Shown: piece after piece, positions 45,160-57,272 of the stretch
Numbering within the stretch: position 1 is the stretch's first letter
How the letters are laid out: each line of letters starts with the position of its first letter
DNA from: Ceriagrion tenellum
Lineage: Eukaryota; Arthropoda; Insecta; Odonata; Coenagrionidae
DNA: 64,000 nucleotides
Direction of reading: 5' to 3'
Assembly: GCA_963169105.1 (NCBI GenBank)
Contig: OY720642.1
Span: 75,556,716 to 75,620,715, forward strand
The notes under the pieces: model-generated
What the model saw: only the letters and a program-made list of their open reading frames with translations
Database searches by the model: none
What the model was told of the DNA's origin: nothing
Made by a program: the position numbers and the translations under genes

Positions 45160-48100
45160 TGAACTTTCAAAATATTGGCTGAAATAAACCTTAGCTGTGA
45201 TGTTGGTAACACAGGCTGCTATATGCTAGGCATAGTCTTTTTTTTTATTCAACGCCCATTTGAAGAACGTAACGCGTTGAACGTCGCCAGCATTTGTCGT
45301 CAGTCCTTTTCGTTTTTTTTCCATTGTTGGCTATGATCCATTGTTTGGCGAAACATACATTCGTTTTCTTCTTACTTAGTCTGAAAAAATGGAACCTCTC
45401 GTGAATATACGAGTGATCTTTACAATCGTTGCAGAATAAACCCGTGCTAAATCCGTTATTCAGACACCTTAAGAGCCTTCAGAAAAGTCATACAGTGACA
45501 TTATTATATTGAAATCCGAAGAGGTAATTTTCAGTTGTTTAACCACTTGAATTATATTCATTTTCTTATTTAAATCGCTTTTTTCGCGACCATTTCTCGG
45601 ATTTCATGCGCAAAATATTACTTGCACGTTAGGATTACACGCGTATAGAGCTATTTTAATACGTGCACTATATACGATGCCATCCATTTATACCCTTGAT
45701 ATATGGACTGATTCTAAATCAAATTATGTAATTAAATTCCCCTTGTCACTTAAACTGTACACTGGAGACTGTAGCTTCCTCATGGGAAAATGCCAGAAGG
45801 TATAAGGATAATTCTGGCAGCGGAAAAAAATGCAAGGGCAAGTGACGCTCCGAGCAGGAGCTGGTTTGTGCCGAGGGATTTTATTACTCCTAAAAGTGAG
45901 GAAAAGAGACCGTAATTTGTAGATTTGAGCAAGTGTAACGCCTCCAGTCTCCTTTTAAAGCATTATTCTGCAATGAAAATTCACTTGTTTGAGAGGAAAT
46001 AAGAAGCTGATATAGGAAATTTAGATGCGATTCGACACTAATACATTGCCTCTTTTACGAGCTGAAATTATCAACTCTGGGACGACCATTTTTTTTTTTT
46101 TTTAAGGTTCAGAAGAGTCCATCGTTTATATGCATTTAATGTATGTGCGAATACAACCGACTTTGTTCTTTGATACCGTTGAGGAATTCTCAAAATGGTA
46201 GGATTATCTGTAGGCTAAGAAACAGAATAAAATTGTTAATCGAAAAAAGAACGTTAGAAGATGCGCAAAAAGTTAGACTTCATAAATTAACTGTTCACTT
46301 TTTGCTATTTTTTTGATACGACTTCTAAGCAAAATAGTTGAATGCTCTAAAGAGAAGGATATTACTGTTACTATTACCATAATATTCTGAATTAAATTTA
46401 AGGAAACAGACATTACCTTGGATGGGTGTAATAAATTTTTAATTGGCTTAAAGACTAGTTTTTTGTTTTGCGTTTTAAATTAAAAGATCACGCATGGACA
46501 TCATGATTAATGGAAGATTCTTTCCTTATTTATTTACGAGTGCATACTATGTGGATATACTGCAACATTTATCGCATAATAGGCAATTGTATTTTAAAAA
46601 GCAGATTTCATCAATGCACTCAGCTAAAGGCTAAGGAAACCATAAAAATTGTTTAAATTCAAACTTTTGTGAAATATAAGTAATTTCCATCAAATTCACA
46701 TGCATCCAAAGGCTCGTTAAATAAACCTCACTAAATCGAAATGACGCAGCAATTTTTATTTTATATGGAAGGAATTACAGTTTTATCCTTTCGGCACTTT
46801 GAGCATTAATGGCATATTTTTAGGTTAATTTAGGGCCTGTAATAATGTTCACTGCTCGACTGACTGCTAAATGCTCTTTGTTTTGGACGCTGCAAGTAAT
46901 TTATATGCTGGACAAATACGGTTAGTGGAAGATAATTTATTTCGCCCTTGTTTTTTTTCCGAGAATGCCTCTACCATTCGGATTTTTCCCTTTGCCTTGG
47001 GAGACGTGAAGGCCGTTCCAAGCAGACTCTTTGTAACACGCTGTCGACGACTTTTGAAGTTCAGTGAACCTTGTTTTACGGGTCTCCTAATGTAATTCAT
47101 TAAGAAAACATGAGACTTGAACACCACTTCCGCCAGCGAGAGACAACCCTTTTTTCACATCTACCACAATCGTAAGAACTGCCTTGTGCTAGAGAATACT
47201 TCTCTCTTCATTGACGGAATGAAATGAGCCCGGAAGTCTTTGAACCCTTTTATCTCGAGTATTTGCACAAAATTAATGGTGTTTTTTAGTTAATGAAATA
47301 CCAATTAGTACTCTAACTCGGATTCTGACAATTTAATTCAAAATTTCAATTCTGGTAAATAAGAAATTTAGGTCGTTTATGAAGCCAAACGGTGAGTTTT
47401 ATACATTTTTAATGTAATCTGCTCCAATATGTCGATCAGAGAAAAATACATGTGAATTTCTTTTTTATTCCAAGTTTGATTTATGCAGTACAATACAGAT
47501 AAAAAAAACCGTGTTTAAATTACCTAATTCCACTATTTAAGAGTCTTTGATTTTATTTGTATACACAAGTCTGCTTTTTCTGATGAAATACGCTTTAATA
47601 AGTGAAACGTGAACAAAAATTGGTAATCCCTTCTATTAGGTTAAACTGTTAGATTTTTAATAAATTTACCGTCAAAATTGAAAGGAGAATGTAGCTCAGT
47701 GTTGAATTATATTAGACAGCCATTTTTTCCAACATATTATGTAATGCGAATTCAGGAGGCTGAAATAGCTTATGATATTGTATTTTCCAAGGATGGCAAT
47801 GAGTTACTTTAAAAATAAAAGAAGTCATAGATTATTCTGAAACATGAATCGAAACACCAGCCTTGCAGTACTCATCCCAATGCGTAGATATACTTCATCA
47901 CATATTGCAGAATGGCATTCTGTAAATCCTGGATTATTTTTGGGGCCAATTAGTGCCTTAAAAGCCAGCCAGGACTAATGACTCTGAATCGATTCCTGAT
48001 TAAGACAATATATTTCTTCCGTTTAATAACGTAATTACACATTTGGAGCTACACACAAAATGGCTAAGATTCAAGTTGTGTGTAGTATTAGATTTTGACC

Positions 48101-48690
48101 GTACTTTCAAAATTAAATGTATTTGACACAATTTTTGCTCAGTTTACTAAATGTTCCTAAAAGCCATTTGGAAAAATGTACGCAGCAAAATTCAGCACGA
48201 AAAAGATTCGACATTCAGCAACACCTTTTCAAGGTTCAAATAACCACTTCAAATCTTGAGCCATTCTTTTTAGCCATAGCTTGAGAGCTATTTTTTTTAT
48301 TTTCAAACACCTCGGAGTGAAAAGGCAGAAATCTGATTGAAAATAAGCGGAGGATTATAGGAATTACAAGGGATTTGGGAGGTTGAACAAGATAAGAGGA
48401 ACAGCGCACACATATCTGAGCGGTGAGATATGCACAGGCTTGTTTTTTGGTTGAGACTATTCATCAGCGAAATCGTTTCTGGATCTCGGGAGGGGAGGGG
48501 TCCTTCATCTTCTCAATGCCAATCACCAGAGGGGAGGTATGGGAAGGGCGAGGCTTCGTTTGTTCTGGCTGAGCTGGGATGCTGCCCAAGTTGTTTTCGG
48601 CGCACTCGTGGAGATTGTGACCACCACCGAGATAGAGCCGGGGAAAAACATGATAAGAAATTGGGATGAGTATCATCATCGTTCTTTCAA
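45160..48690. other. No recognised feature (48,430-48,670 GC-elevated)
   Basis: AT-rich with poly(T) runs near 45,238 and 46,088. Frames at 46,867-47,127 on both strands and at 48,430-48,694 have no domain. Confidence 0.4.
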
Positions 48691-48699
48691 TCATAACGT

Positions 48700-48830
48700 A
48701 GATTGACTACAGCCCTCAACCGCTCCCTATCGAACACTAGTTACTTTACTTCCTGATAGCTCTTCCTATGTACTTTCCTCTTTGTCTGGTCCATGAAATT
48801 ATTCCTAAGACTAGTTGTATAGACATCATA
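48700..48830 (-). mobile_element. LINE family D, C-terminal scrap, copy 2
   Basis: The minus strand gives NNFMDQTKRKVHRKSYQE and an EL-rich end, as in the 49.9-kb copy. It lies next to SINE S2 copy 2. Confidence 0.6.
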
Positions 48831-48845
48831 ATTAAATGAATTAAA

Positions 48846-49147
48846 TTGGATTGGATATTTGGGGAGGCGACCGGCTGCTAAGGTCATTTGCGCCATAGGG
48901 GACGGGTAAGGGAGGAAGGGTGGATAGGAACCCGGCGTTGGCATTGGCCTTTTCTTAACGAAAGGCGCCTAGGGGACCACGGTTGGGCGTCTCATCCGAC
49001 AGACGGAGTACTGTACTGGAAGTGCCCTCCACAAGACACCCAAGTAGGGATCGAGTTTCCTCTGAAAAACATCCTCCTCTGCAGGGATTTGAACCCTGGC
49101 CGTTCGTATGGTTAGCCAGTACTCTAGCCACCACACAAAACCGATCC
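48846..49147 (-). mobile_element. tRNA-derived SINE, family S2, copy 2
   Basis: Reverse complement of the unit at 1664-1965: box B ggttcaaatccctg-like, gaggatgtttttcagagga and the caatccaatcc end. It contains an insertion or variant block (ttaacgaaaggcgccta) relative to copy 1. Confidence 0.8.
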
Positions 49148-49339
49148 CCATAGTCAAATGAAGATGCTTGCCCAATATATTTTGGAGTGCATTACAAGTA
49201 GATGTATCGCATTCATCTCAAAATAGACAATTTTCTATTGAAAGCAAATGCCATTAATACATTCAGCTAAAGCTAAATGAAACTGTAGAAATTGTTTTGA
49301 TTCCCGAGACACCAAAATTAAGTTCCCTTACTAACTCTG

Positions 49340-49470
49340 CGGGTTTTTCCCTTTTTTACCTTCATTTATGTTCTTCAAAAAACTCAGTGTGACTCCGGGT
49401 GTACCCAATCCACCTGGTTCTATTTCTGTGTGGTGTTCCATATGGTCCTTTACTCCTATATTCTTCTGTA
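49340..49470 (-). mobile_element. LINE family D, C-terminal scrap, copy 3
   Basis: The minus strand carries the segment equivalent to QILRRTGFVKNMNEGK (gaacataaatgaaggtaaaa) and the upstream agaagaatataggagtaaag block. Heavily worn. Confidence 0.5.
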
Positions 49471-49919
49471 AACGAGAGCATATATGAAACGAGAGGAATA
49501 GAATGAAACCGTTCGGCGGAATTCTTTTACATTCTTTTATGAATGAGTGTGTGATTGAGTGCAGTAAAAATCTTAGAATCTGAGCATAATTTGCCGCATG
49601 AGAAATATTTTTAATCCAGAGAATTTAATCGCAAAGTAAAGCGAAATCGCACATTTACAACAATAGAAACTAAATGAATAATTCCAAAATCCAACAATTT
49701 TCATGTCAGAATTCTTTAAATAAAATTCGTGTTCAATATATAGTATAGTACTTAATATTTTGCTGCAATTTTTAATAGCATGACGCGTCTCGCTGATTTA
49801 CGGCATTGTCAGGTGCCGAACTCAACGTTTAAATGTATACCTCTAGAGAATGATCCAGGAATTCCTAATAAGACGATGTACAAAATCGACGACACGCGTC
49901 GTTCTCTAAACGTGTTTTA

Positions 49920-50190
49920 CTTATTCGTTGACCGCAGTCCTCCACCCTTCCCTATCTAATGCTAGTTCCCGTATCTCCTGGTCTCTCTTCCTATGCTTTT
50001 TCCTCTTCATTTGGTCCATGAACTTATTCCTGAGTCTTCCTCTGGGGACTTTTCCCTCTTTTTTACCTTCATTCATGTTCTTCACAAACCCAGTACGCCT
50101 CAGGATTTGCCCAATCCATCTTGCTATTTTTTTCTCCACCGCGTTTCATATAATCCATTCTTCTTCTATTCTTCTGTACACTAAACTTCT
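49920..50190 (-). mobile_element. LINE family D, RT C-terminus, best copy
   Basis: A 72-codon frame holds EKKIARWIGQILRRTGFVKN, KEGKVPRGRLRNKFMDQMKR and ELALDREGWRTAVNE. The W-x-G-x-x-L-R, G-R-x-R and final REGWR motifs are the standard last block of RTE/CR1-like reverse transcriptases. It ends at the natural stop; the 5' side is truncated. Confidence 0.75.
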
Positions 50191-50286
50191 GTAATTTACT
50201 ATATGATTATCTGTATTTGATAATTTGGTAGTAGTTGCATTAAAATGCAGCATTTACAGCTTCCTTACCGTAAAATACACATGTAA

Positions 50287-50716
50287 AGGCTGGGACACAA
50301 TCAACGTGTACGTGTGACGCGAGACGTTAACGGGACAACGGGAGACGGGGAACGCAAGTCAGCGGTCACAATCGACGTAAACGCGGCCCGGAGTAACAAT
50401 TGACTAACGCAGGCGCAGCTAAGAGATCAGTTGTAAACAAGTGTGGAAGTAAATAAGCTGTCTTAGCCAAGAGCAATCTTCAACAGTTGGATGCATCTTC
50501 CGACAGATGGCTCCCATTCCCGGATTCTCAGGACTATTCTGATTGGTTTTCCGTGTACGGGACACGGGAAGAGATGAATTTTGCCCATCTCTCGGGTACA
50601 CGTACTCCCCGTACACGTTGATTGTGTCCGTTCGCTATGCTTTCCCGTCAGCCATCCTTTCGCGTATTCCCGTTAACGGCTCACGTTACACGTACACGTT
50701 GATTGTGTCCCAGCCT
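50287..50716. mobile_element. PIF/Harbinger-like MITE, 430 bp
   Basis: Terminal inverted repeats of about 32 bp (AGGCTGGGACACAATCAACG onward, one mismatch or indel), flanked by TAA on both sides (50,284-50,286 and 50,717-50,719). The TIR core recurs inside at about 50,608-50,629 (cgtacacgttgattgtgtcc). The interior is GC-elevated and has no transposase. Confidence 0.75.
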
Positions 50717-51139
50717 TAAGTTGTAAGTTAATGTTTCAAGAATTAGACTGCAAAGCATGTAAGTGTTACAGTCACTGGCTCTGTTCATTAGTATCATATG
50801 GATAGCACGTTACTGGATTTCCTCCGCGGCGTTGATACCCCTGGAAACGTTTGTGTGCTTCATAGCCATAGTATGGTTTGAGTGGAGGGAAAGACATAAC
50901 AAGAATTATACGTATTCAAGTATTTTTATCAGGTAATTATACATTCGAAGTGCCCCTGTAATTGATGGCACAATTATTTTATTAATTTAAAAATGATTGA
51001 TTTTTCTAACTTTTGTATAGCGATATCTTATTCAATGTGTTTTTGAATATATCTTGGCTCTTTCCAAGCGCCCGCAATGGTCGTAATGGTACGCAACCAT
51101 CTTATAATTGCCGTTTTGGTAGGTTATAAGTAGTTTTTT

Positions 51140-51410
51140 TTTCGACATCTACATGTACATCCTACCCTATGAGTCGCCGCATGGGCGTGTGGAAGGGGGT
51201 GTTGGGTTACCAGCCGTGTAAAGATGTAAGGTTTTGGGGGGTGAAATGGTGACGTGTATTATGGGAGTGTATTTAGTGGAGCTCAGTTTTTATTGTGGTC
51301 GCTTATTGTGCGCGGGAAGAACGATTTTTTGTACCTATATGTTTGGCAATGTATCCCTCTTAGTTTATCGCTCATGCCAGACCTAGAGATGTAGTGAGGT
51401 GTCATGATAA
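51140..51410 (-). mobile_element. LINE family A, 3' end, minus copy
   Basis: Starts with tacatgtacatcctacccta (tail reversed), then cgccgcatgggcgtgtgg, gtgaaatggtgacgtgtatt and the gtcatgataatac block. Shorter than the other copies. Confidence 0.8.
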
Positions 51411-52090
51411 TACGCAGCTGTCATGGTAGTTGTGTTCACAAGTTTTTCAAGTACTGTAGATAGCCTACAGTATATGATTTGATCAATGACTTCAGCATAG
51501 ATTCATTAAATTTTTATTCACATCAGCTGACACATATAATGCCCTTTTTGTTCTTAATTTACTAAATGTGTGTTTTCATAGTGATGATGTTCAAAAACAC
51601 TAGTGTAAAACATTTAATACTTCTTTGATTTAAAAAATGATACTCATATTGCTCTTATTTGAAGAAATGAGTTATCATAAAATCTATCTTACCCTCAGTA
51701 AATTCATTTCATTATTTATAGTGTCTATTGTTGACTGTATCCTTCCATTACTTTCTGGTAACCCTGCTGCCATTTACTCATCTTTTTTGATGCATATTAG
51801 TCTATTTTCATGTCACAAATGATCACTTGATGGCTAGTAGTGGTTTTCAAAAATCTGTTGCCAAGCCTTTTTAAAGTTATTGATGTGAACATCCGACATT
51901 GCCACATCCGTGCATGGTCAACTTCTATTTCCCTGTACTGGATACGCCGGCGATAGGTTGCTTTGGAGCTGGTCAATATATTCTAAATACGTAACTGGAG
52001 GAAGTAGCCACGTTGGTACATAGTGCTCCAATTTGTGCTCCAGTTCACCGGCACATCATTTAAATAAAAAGATCACCAAGGATTGCCATT

Positions 52091-52351
52091 TTAAGATGAA
52101 CACGCTCGCCTATAGTACTCTCCTACAGACCAGAGGGCAATCATTCGCACATCAACGGTAAAACCCTCTCGGGTTCTCGTTGCTGCCGGGACAGGCAATC
52201 GAGATTTTTTCAATACCATTGGAAACTTTAACACGGTATCCTCTGAATGATAACTTTGAAAATACATGCAGGTTGTCCGCTGTGGTTTGAGACAAGCATT
52301 GCATTCTTTTCTGTGCAGTTTTTGCGTTAGACTGCAATAGGCCCGGGGCAA
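52091..52351 (-). pseudogene. Bacterial-looking frame, downstream part of Ash-like block
   Basis: An 86-codon minus-strand frame contains LKKSRLPVPAATRTREGF and VDVRMIALWS. In my recollection these segments occur in overlapping frames of enterobacterial P4-type satellite phage regions; no search was possible. It continues the frames at 52,327-52,798 on the same strand. Function unknown. Confidence 0.4.
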
Positions 52352-52659
52352 GTTTCAGCCCAAGAGGTGCGAATGCCCAGCGGGCCTCCCGCATCCCCGT
52401 TTACGACTCTCGTTCGTGACGGTAACGCGTAGACCGCATGATGGGGAGTTCTCGCGTATTTACAGCCGGTAAGCGGGGCAAACGACTGCATAGAAGCTGC
52501 CCGACAGGACGCCAAGAAAGCCCTTAAAGTGTGCATAAAGTAGGCGTTGGATTTCACGCCAATAGGAAATTTTAGGATTAAGGCAACAATGCGACAGCGG
52601 GCGTAAAATGCAACGACGGGCGTCCGATTCTTCGAACCCGTCAAATAGCCACAGGTCAT
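52327..52659 (-). pseudogene. Bacterial-looking frame overlapping the Ash-like frame
   Basis: A 110-codon frame shifted against the next entry over the same DNA, with RTPVVAFYARCRIVALILKF and FLASCRAASMQSFAPLTGC. Overlapping out-of-phase open frames of this type are annotated as ash-family in enterobacteria (remembered similarity, unchecked). Base composition is higher in G+C than the neighbouring insect DNA. Confidence 0.5.
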
Positions 52660-52798
52660 TGGCTCGGGATTTAAGGCTTTGAATAGTCGCGAGCATGGTC
52701 GTTTCTTCTTCTTGTGTCACTTGAGATGTGGGAGATGGAAAATATGATTTGCATGCAGGTAGAGAGGAAAAAACATTCTTTTTACCTTGAACTCGCAC
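52460..52798 (-). pseudogene. Ash/Icd-like frame of enterobacterial satellite-phage type
   Basis: A 112-codon minus-strand frame. A second in-frame ATG at 52,696, with a purine-rich agaagaaac stretch just upstream, would give MLATIQSLKSRANDLWLFDG, then FEESDARRCILRPLSHCC, NPKISYWREIQRLLYAHFKG and FYAVVCPAYRL. I recognise this as close to the ash-family / host-division-inhibitor-like proteins annotated in enterobacterial genomes and P4-like satellites; that rests on memory, not on a search. Neighbouring frames on the same strand show the same affinity. Either a bacterial fragment was transferred into the insect genome or the assembly contains foreign sequence. Boundaries with insect DNA are not resolved; 51,880-52,090 is ambiguous. 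Confidence 0.55.
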
Positions 52799-52929
52799 AT
52801 TTTGGACAGTTCATTGACATGATTTGTGGAAAAACTCTGAGGATCAAAATAAAATATGTTGTTGATAACGAAATTTAAATGTGGACATATCAATTTGACA
52901 TAACTTTATTTATTGTAAATGTTAATTTA

Positions 52930-53300
52930 CTCTGGCTTGGCCTCACCACGGATACGCCGCGAGCATTTGGGACCACGGTCATAAAGATTTAACCAAAAAA
53001 AAAGTAATAAAATTCAAAGAAAAGCAGCACGCTTCGTTAAAAACTGCTACAAGTGAACATATGGTGTCTCTTAACTTTTAGAGGGATTAAGATGGGAGCC
53101 CCAAGAGGCTCTGAGGTTACACGCTAGCCTCAGCTTGCTTGAGAAATTCAGAACTGGTATGTAACAGAGCGATAGAGAATAACTATTTTGCGCCACAGTG
53201 CATCTCTAGGTATAATAGGAATGATAAAATTAGAGAGATACATTGTCGAACAGATAAGTACAATAAGCGACCACAATAAATACTGAGCTCCACTTATACA
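52930..53300 (+). mobile_element. LINE family A, 3' end
   Basis: Starts in the GYAASIWDHGHKDLTKK-like region, then aaaactgctacaagtgaac, a frame-broken PRGSEVTR-like region and gataaaattagagagataca. It lacks the terminal 3' UTR and fades near 53,300. Confidence 0.8.
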
Positions 53301-53742
53301 TTACTCTAAGATGTAAAGGATGACCCGGGGAGACGAGGGATGACGAGATGACCCGGGGAGAGCATGTTCGAGACCAAATGACCTCAAAAATTTTCCTACT
53401 TTCTGAAATGGTATAAAAAAATCTGGAACGAGACAACGGATAGAAATGGAAATGATGCACTTCATATGATAGTAATAGAAACTAGTGTTTCGCCCCAATG
53501 TAAAGCTTATTCGTAGCTAATGTGACTGAAGAAAAGATAGAACCAAAGGAAGAGCCAATGAGTAAGACCAAGAAAAAATTAGATAAGACAGTCAAAAAAT
53601 GTAGAAAAACTTGCCTGGTTGCAATGGAATAAGTTAAGAGTGGAGATAATTGCTGTGATACAGTCAGCCTGCCATTGACTAAATCACTGATAGGTAAGAG
53701 ACAATATCCTCTTCTATATGTTTAATTTTTTAAAGTCATTCA

Positions 53743-53856
53743 TTCAACGATTTCATTGGGTCACAAACGACTTTATCTAGTTGAATGCATTAATTTTTTT
53801 CTTTCTGTTGAGTAGAAACCCTCACGTAAATATTTTCACTTATACATCTATTCGAG
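53743..53856. repeat. 114-bp direct duplication, left copy
   Basis: Differs from 54,053-54,166 at four positions; starts ttcaacgatttcattgggtc. The spacing of 310 bp suggests a recent local duplication. Confidence 0.9.
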
Positions 53857-54052
53857 GGCAAAACAGTACAGCTGAAAATGTGTCTGTAGGATCACATTAT
53901 TTCCTTCTATTTTCTGAGCATTGCATTCTATTTCCTTTTATTTCGATGCATACATAAAGAACAGGCTCTTTAGATTTTGTTCTAACACACTGTTAAATCT
54001 TTAATTCAGCTGATGCTCGCAATGTCTCAGCGTCGTTTGGTCGATTTTGTTG

Positions 54053-54166
54053 TTCAAAGATTTCATTGGGTCACAAACGACTTTATCTAGTTGAATGCAT
54101 TAATTTTTTTCTTTCTGTTGAGTAGAAACCCTCACATAAGTATTTTCAATTATACATCTATTCGAG
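54053..54166. repeat. 114-bp direct duplication, right copy
   Basis: Partner of 53,743-53,856. It is followed by an inverted tatacatctatt/aatagatgtata pair (to about 54,203). Confidence 0.9.
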
Positions 54167-54539
54167 ATAATAGATGATAATAGAATAACAAATAGATGTA
54201 TAATATGCGAAAGGCTAAGAAATGTATGAGACTGATAGTTGTCTCTTCAACTCTTCCCATGAGAACAGTTCTTTTTCACTCCTATTTATTCATTTTTAAC
54301 CTGAATGAAATAGGAGAAACGCTCAGCGTTGCTGTTTTGTATCTTCTTTATTATTTTTAGAGGAACGATTTGAGTTTATATTGACATAAGCTTAATGGCA
54401 TTTTATTCTGCTAAAGTAATTAAACCAATCGTTGAACCTGTTCAAAAATAGATAAAAGAGGATGGGAGCCATTTATAAATAACGAGATAGGCAGTGCAAA
54501 AGTACGTTGAAAACTGAGCGTTTAAGTGAATTATAGGAA

Positions 54540-55620
54540 GAAAGACAAGCGGAATGAGAAGATCGGCAAGACCAGGGAGAAGATCGGCTTTGGGGCGTGG
54601 TTCCTCCTGGACCAAACCGCTCTCTTTCAAGCCTCTCTCCTCAACTCTTTCTCATTTCATTCTTTTCGTTTCGATTTTGTTTCTGAACTGTTTCGGTTGG
54701 CGGGCGTGGTCCTCCTCCCCATGCCTACACTCACGGTCAATGTCGAAGTCGCTTTAGAGCCATCTTTTTTACCTCCTCCTCTCTCTGTCTTTTCTCCTTC
54801 TCCTCTTGTCTAAAGTAATCCTTTCTTTTCTCTTTCTTCCCTTCCTCTCCTCATTCTTTCGCTTTGAACTTCACTCTCACCCACCCACCCGAGTGCCCGA
54901 TCACCCACTCCGTGTCATCTTTCTCCCTCTCTCTGAGCCAGTCGAGTCGAACACGTGGGCGAGGCACTAAGGCTTTTCTCAGCGGAGTGCGAGAGAAATG
55001 GATGGTCGACTTTGAAGGGAGGAGTGGGAAATGGGGAGAGGTATGCGTTTCGAGATGAGAGGGATTAAAGGGGGGAGGATGGTCTAAAAGAGTTGGCACT
55101 CGACCACCTACGGGAGACCAGTGCGGCATGGGTGGCTGAAACCTTCCTGCGCTTCGGACGTGAGAATATACGTAAATATTTGAAGTAAATAGAGCCAGTT
55201 TTTCGGGCATTTTAGCCGCGAAAATTTGCCGTCAATGAGTTTGATGCAGTTTGGAAACTGCGACTTTTCATAGCATCGTACAATATTTTCGTCACAAATT
55301 TCTGTTGACGGCTGGGGAAATTAAATAGGCTGCAATCTCCGCCATACAGCTGAACACACCTCAACCGTAATGCGAATAACAGTTGAATAGCCAATATGAT
55401 AGTTATAAGCAGCTGTGTTGAAATGATCTCGTAGATGTACCTCACATGATACAACACTGCCCCGTCGTCAACCGTTCGCTCGGAGTTCGCGCGAGCAGTT
55501 CGCTCGGGTAGTTTGCTTTGGTGTGTACTGGATCGTTTGCCGTGGGATCACGTTCGCGTCCGCGCTCTCGTTCGTTTTCACGTTCGCCTTGGTGTGTGGA
55601 GACCTTAAAAGACATTTTTT
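54540..55620. other. Pyrimidine-rich and GC-elevated DNA
   Basis: Long C+T tracts (54,600-54,930) give out-of-phase frames on both strands with no domain. The end (55,570-55,611) has cgttcgccttggtgtgtgga, which resembles an isolated PIF-like terminus, but no partner end was found. Confidence 0.3.
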
Positions 55621-56303
55621 TCAATCAAAAACTTTATTAATTCACAAAAAGATATTTGAAAATATACCCTTGTGCATGAGATTGATGTAGGCTATTAGGG
55701 TTTTTGACCAGTTCAACTCTTGTAGGTTGATTCTTCCTTTTTCCCGGGGTTTCCGCCACGTCGTTTCATATGAAGGACGATATTTCACCGGATATCCTGC
55801 AGGCTTTCTCAGGTCCAAGTGGAAAGTCAGTTCAGGTGGCGCCGCAATATATAGTTAGTTTATCGCACCCCCTTTTGGCTCCACCTCTCGATTGGTCCGC
55901 TGAGAGTCTTCTTGGGAAAGTGTTTTCCAGGCAGACGAGAGTGGGTATCCGTCGTCCCTATTGTAGTTGTTGGGGTGTTTTACAGTTTCCATTGCTTCTC
56001 TAACGAGACGGGGAAGTAACTGTTTTCTTTTCAAAGAATAGTTGCCTCTTAGTATAGAGAATTGCGCTGCGGTCCATCCCAGGAACGCTCTGCAATGGCA
56101 GAAAGCTGGACCTGCCTCTGTTTCGTAGCTCTAATAATCTCCTGCATGCGGCACTTCGGGTGCTCTGCAAGTTTGTCCATTGTACATTGAGCCGCAGCGG
56201 CAAGGCACGACGTAGATGCCTTCAGTGGCATCTTTGGGTTAGCGCTCTTTTGCCTTGTTTTAGAGATTTTATAAAGTTGACTATAATTGTAGACCTGGAT
56301 GTT

Positions 56304-56351
56304 AAAACACGACGTTTCGATATACCTGTCGTCTATCATCATAAGGGTTTT
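56304..56351 (-). other. Hammerhead-like RNA motif, locus 4 (weak)
   Basis: Minus strand: AAAAC, CCTT, ATGAT, hairpin GATA-loop-TATC, GAAAC, GTCGT, GTTTT. Outer AAAAC/GTTTT pairs. A small foldback (about 18-bp arms, 56,330-56,375) is centred on the same spot. The adjoining acgtcgtgttttaacatcca is like Penelope-type ends. Confidence 0.3.
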
Positions 56352-56816
56352 TAAAGCCCTACAAATGATAGACGCCTCGCATTTGGAAACGTTGGCTACG
56401 ATAAAAGGAGTTAATCCGGTGAAAATCCTAATTGCTCCAGCCAATTTCTTCATCGACCTACTTAAATAAATGTCCATTAACCTTGATAGATTGAATAACT
56501 AAGGCAAAACTATTAAACAGGACCAATTATCTCCATTTTTTAATGAATCTCTACTAAAATACTACTATTCTGCTTCAGTGAAAGATCGTATTTACAAAAT
56601 GTATCCCATTATATTGGTATCAAATTCTGGTTACTGACTGGGTTAATGACTGGGTTAACTCATTCATTGTAGTCGACGCTACGCGCGGGTGTGGTATAAG
56701 ATTTGACGAAAGAAGCTGTTTCTGTGTCATTGTGAATGATAGTTGTTGCAACTAAATATGCTCTTTGATACTTTCTCTATTTTGTAACATTGATTTTGCC
56801 ATGAAAAATGAGTGTA

Positions 56817-56989
56817 GTGAAACATAATTCAGCGGCCTTTTCTCTTAAGCGGTCACCTCTCCAAGCGGCAGACTTTGTCGGGAACAAAATGAATTTCCCA
56901 TACATGCGATGTCCCACCCTTTAGCGCTTACCTCTTTAAGCGGCCATTGTCTCTTGGGTCCAGTGATGCCGCTTAATACAGGCTTCATC
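56817..56989. mobile_element. Diverged pogo/Tigger-like MITE
   Basis: Ends gtgaaacat...aatacaggcttcatc with gcggtcacctctccaagcgg and gcggccattgtctcttggg inside. Same plan as 22,319-22,506, with TA at both sides. Worn. Confidence 0.55.
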
Positions 56990-57272
56990 TACTTCAATTT
57001 ATGATACATAGTATCTTCCTTGGATGGAAAGGGTGAGCTGGGTGGCGAGATGGACAAACGCGGAGTTACAAAATAATATGAGTCTCAAATAGCCGTAAAC
57101 AATGGGCATCTCTCGTCAAAAATCACCGACCTTGCTGTATTGGTTTGCTGGAATGGGAATTCCACAGCAGAGACCAACTTCTGCCTCTCCACCAGAATGC
57201 CCTCCTGTGGTGGTTTACGGGAATGTTACTTCCTCGCCAGTGACCAACATAGGCGCACACACACAACCCAGA

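Noticed and set aside
54526..55210. Frames of 95 (plus) and 119 (minus) codons
   Set aside because: Pyrimidine-rich composition explains them; no domain.
55440..55611. Possible PIF-like element end (cgccttggtgtgtggagacc)
   Set aside because: No matching opposite end or target duplication was found.
56049..56477. 142-codon minus-strand frame next to hammerhead-like locus 4
   Set aside because: It spans the small foldback and has no RT or GIY-YIG motif; a Penelope-like coding remnant could not be supported.
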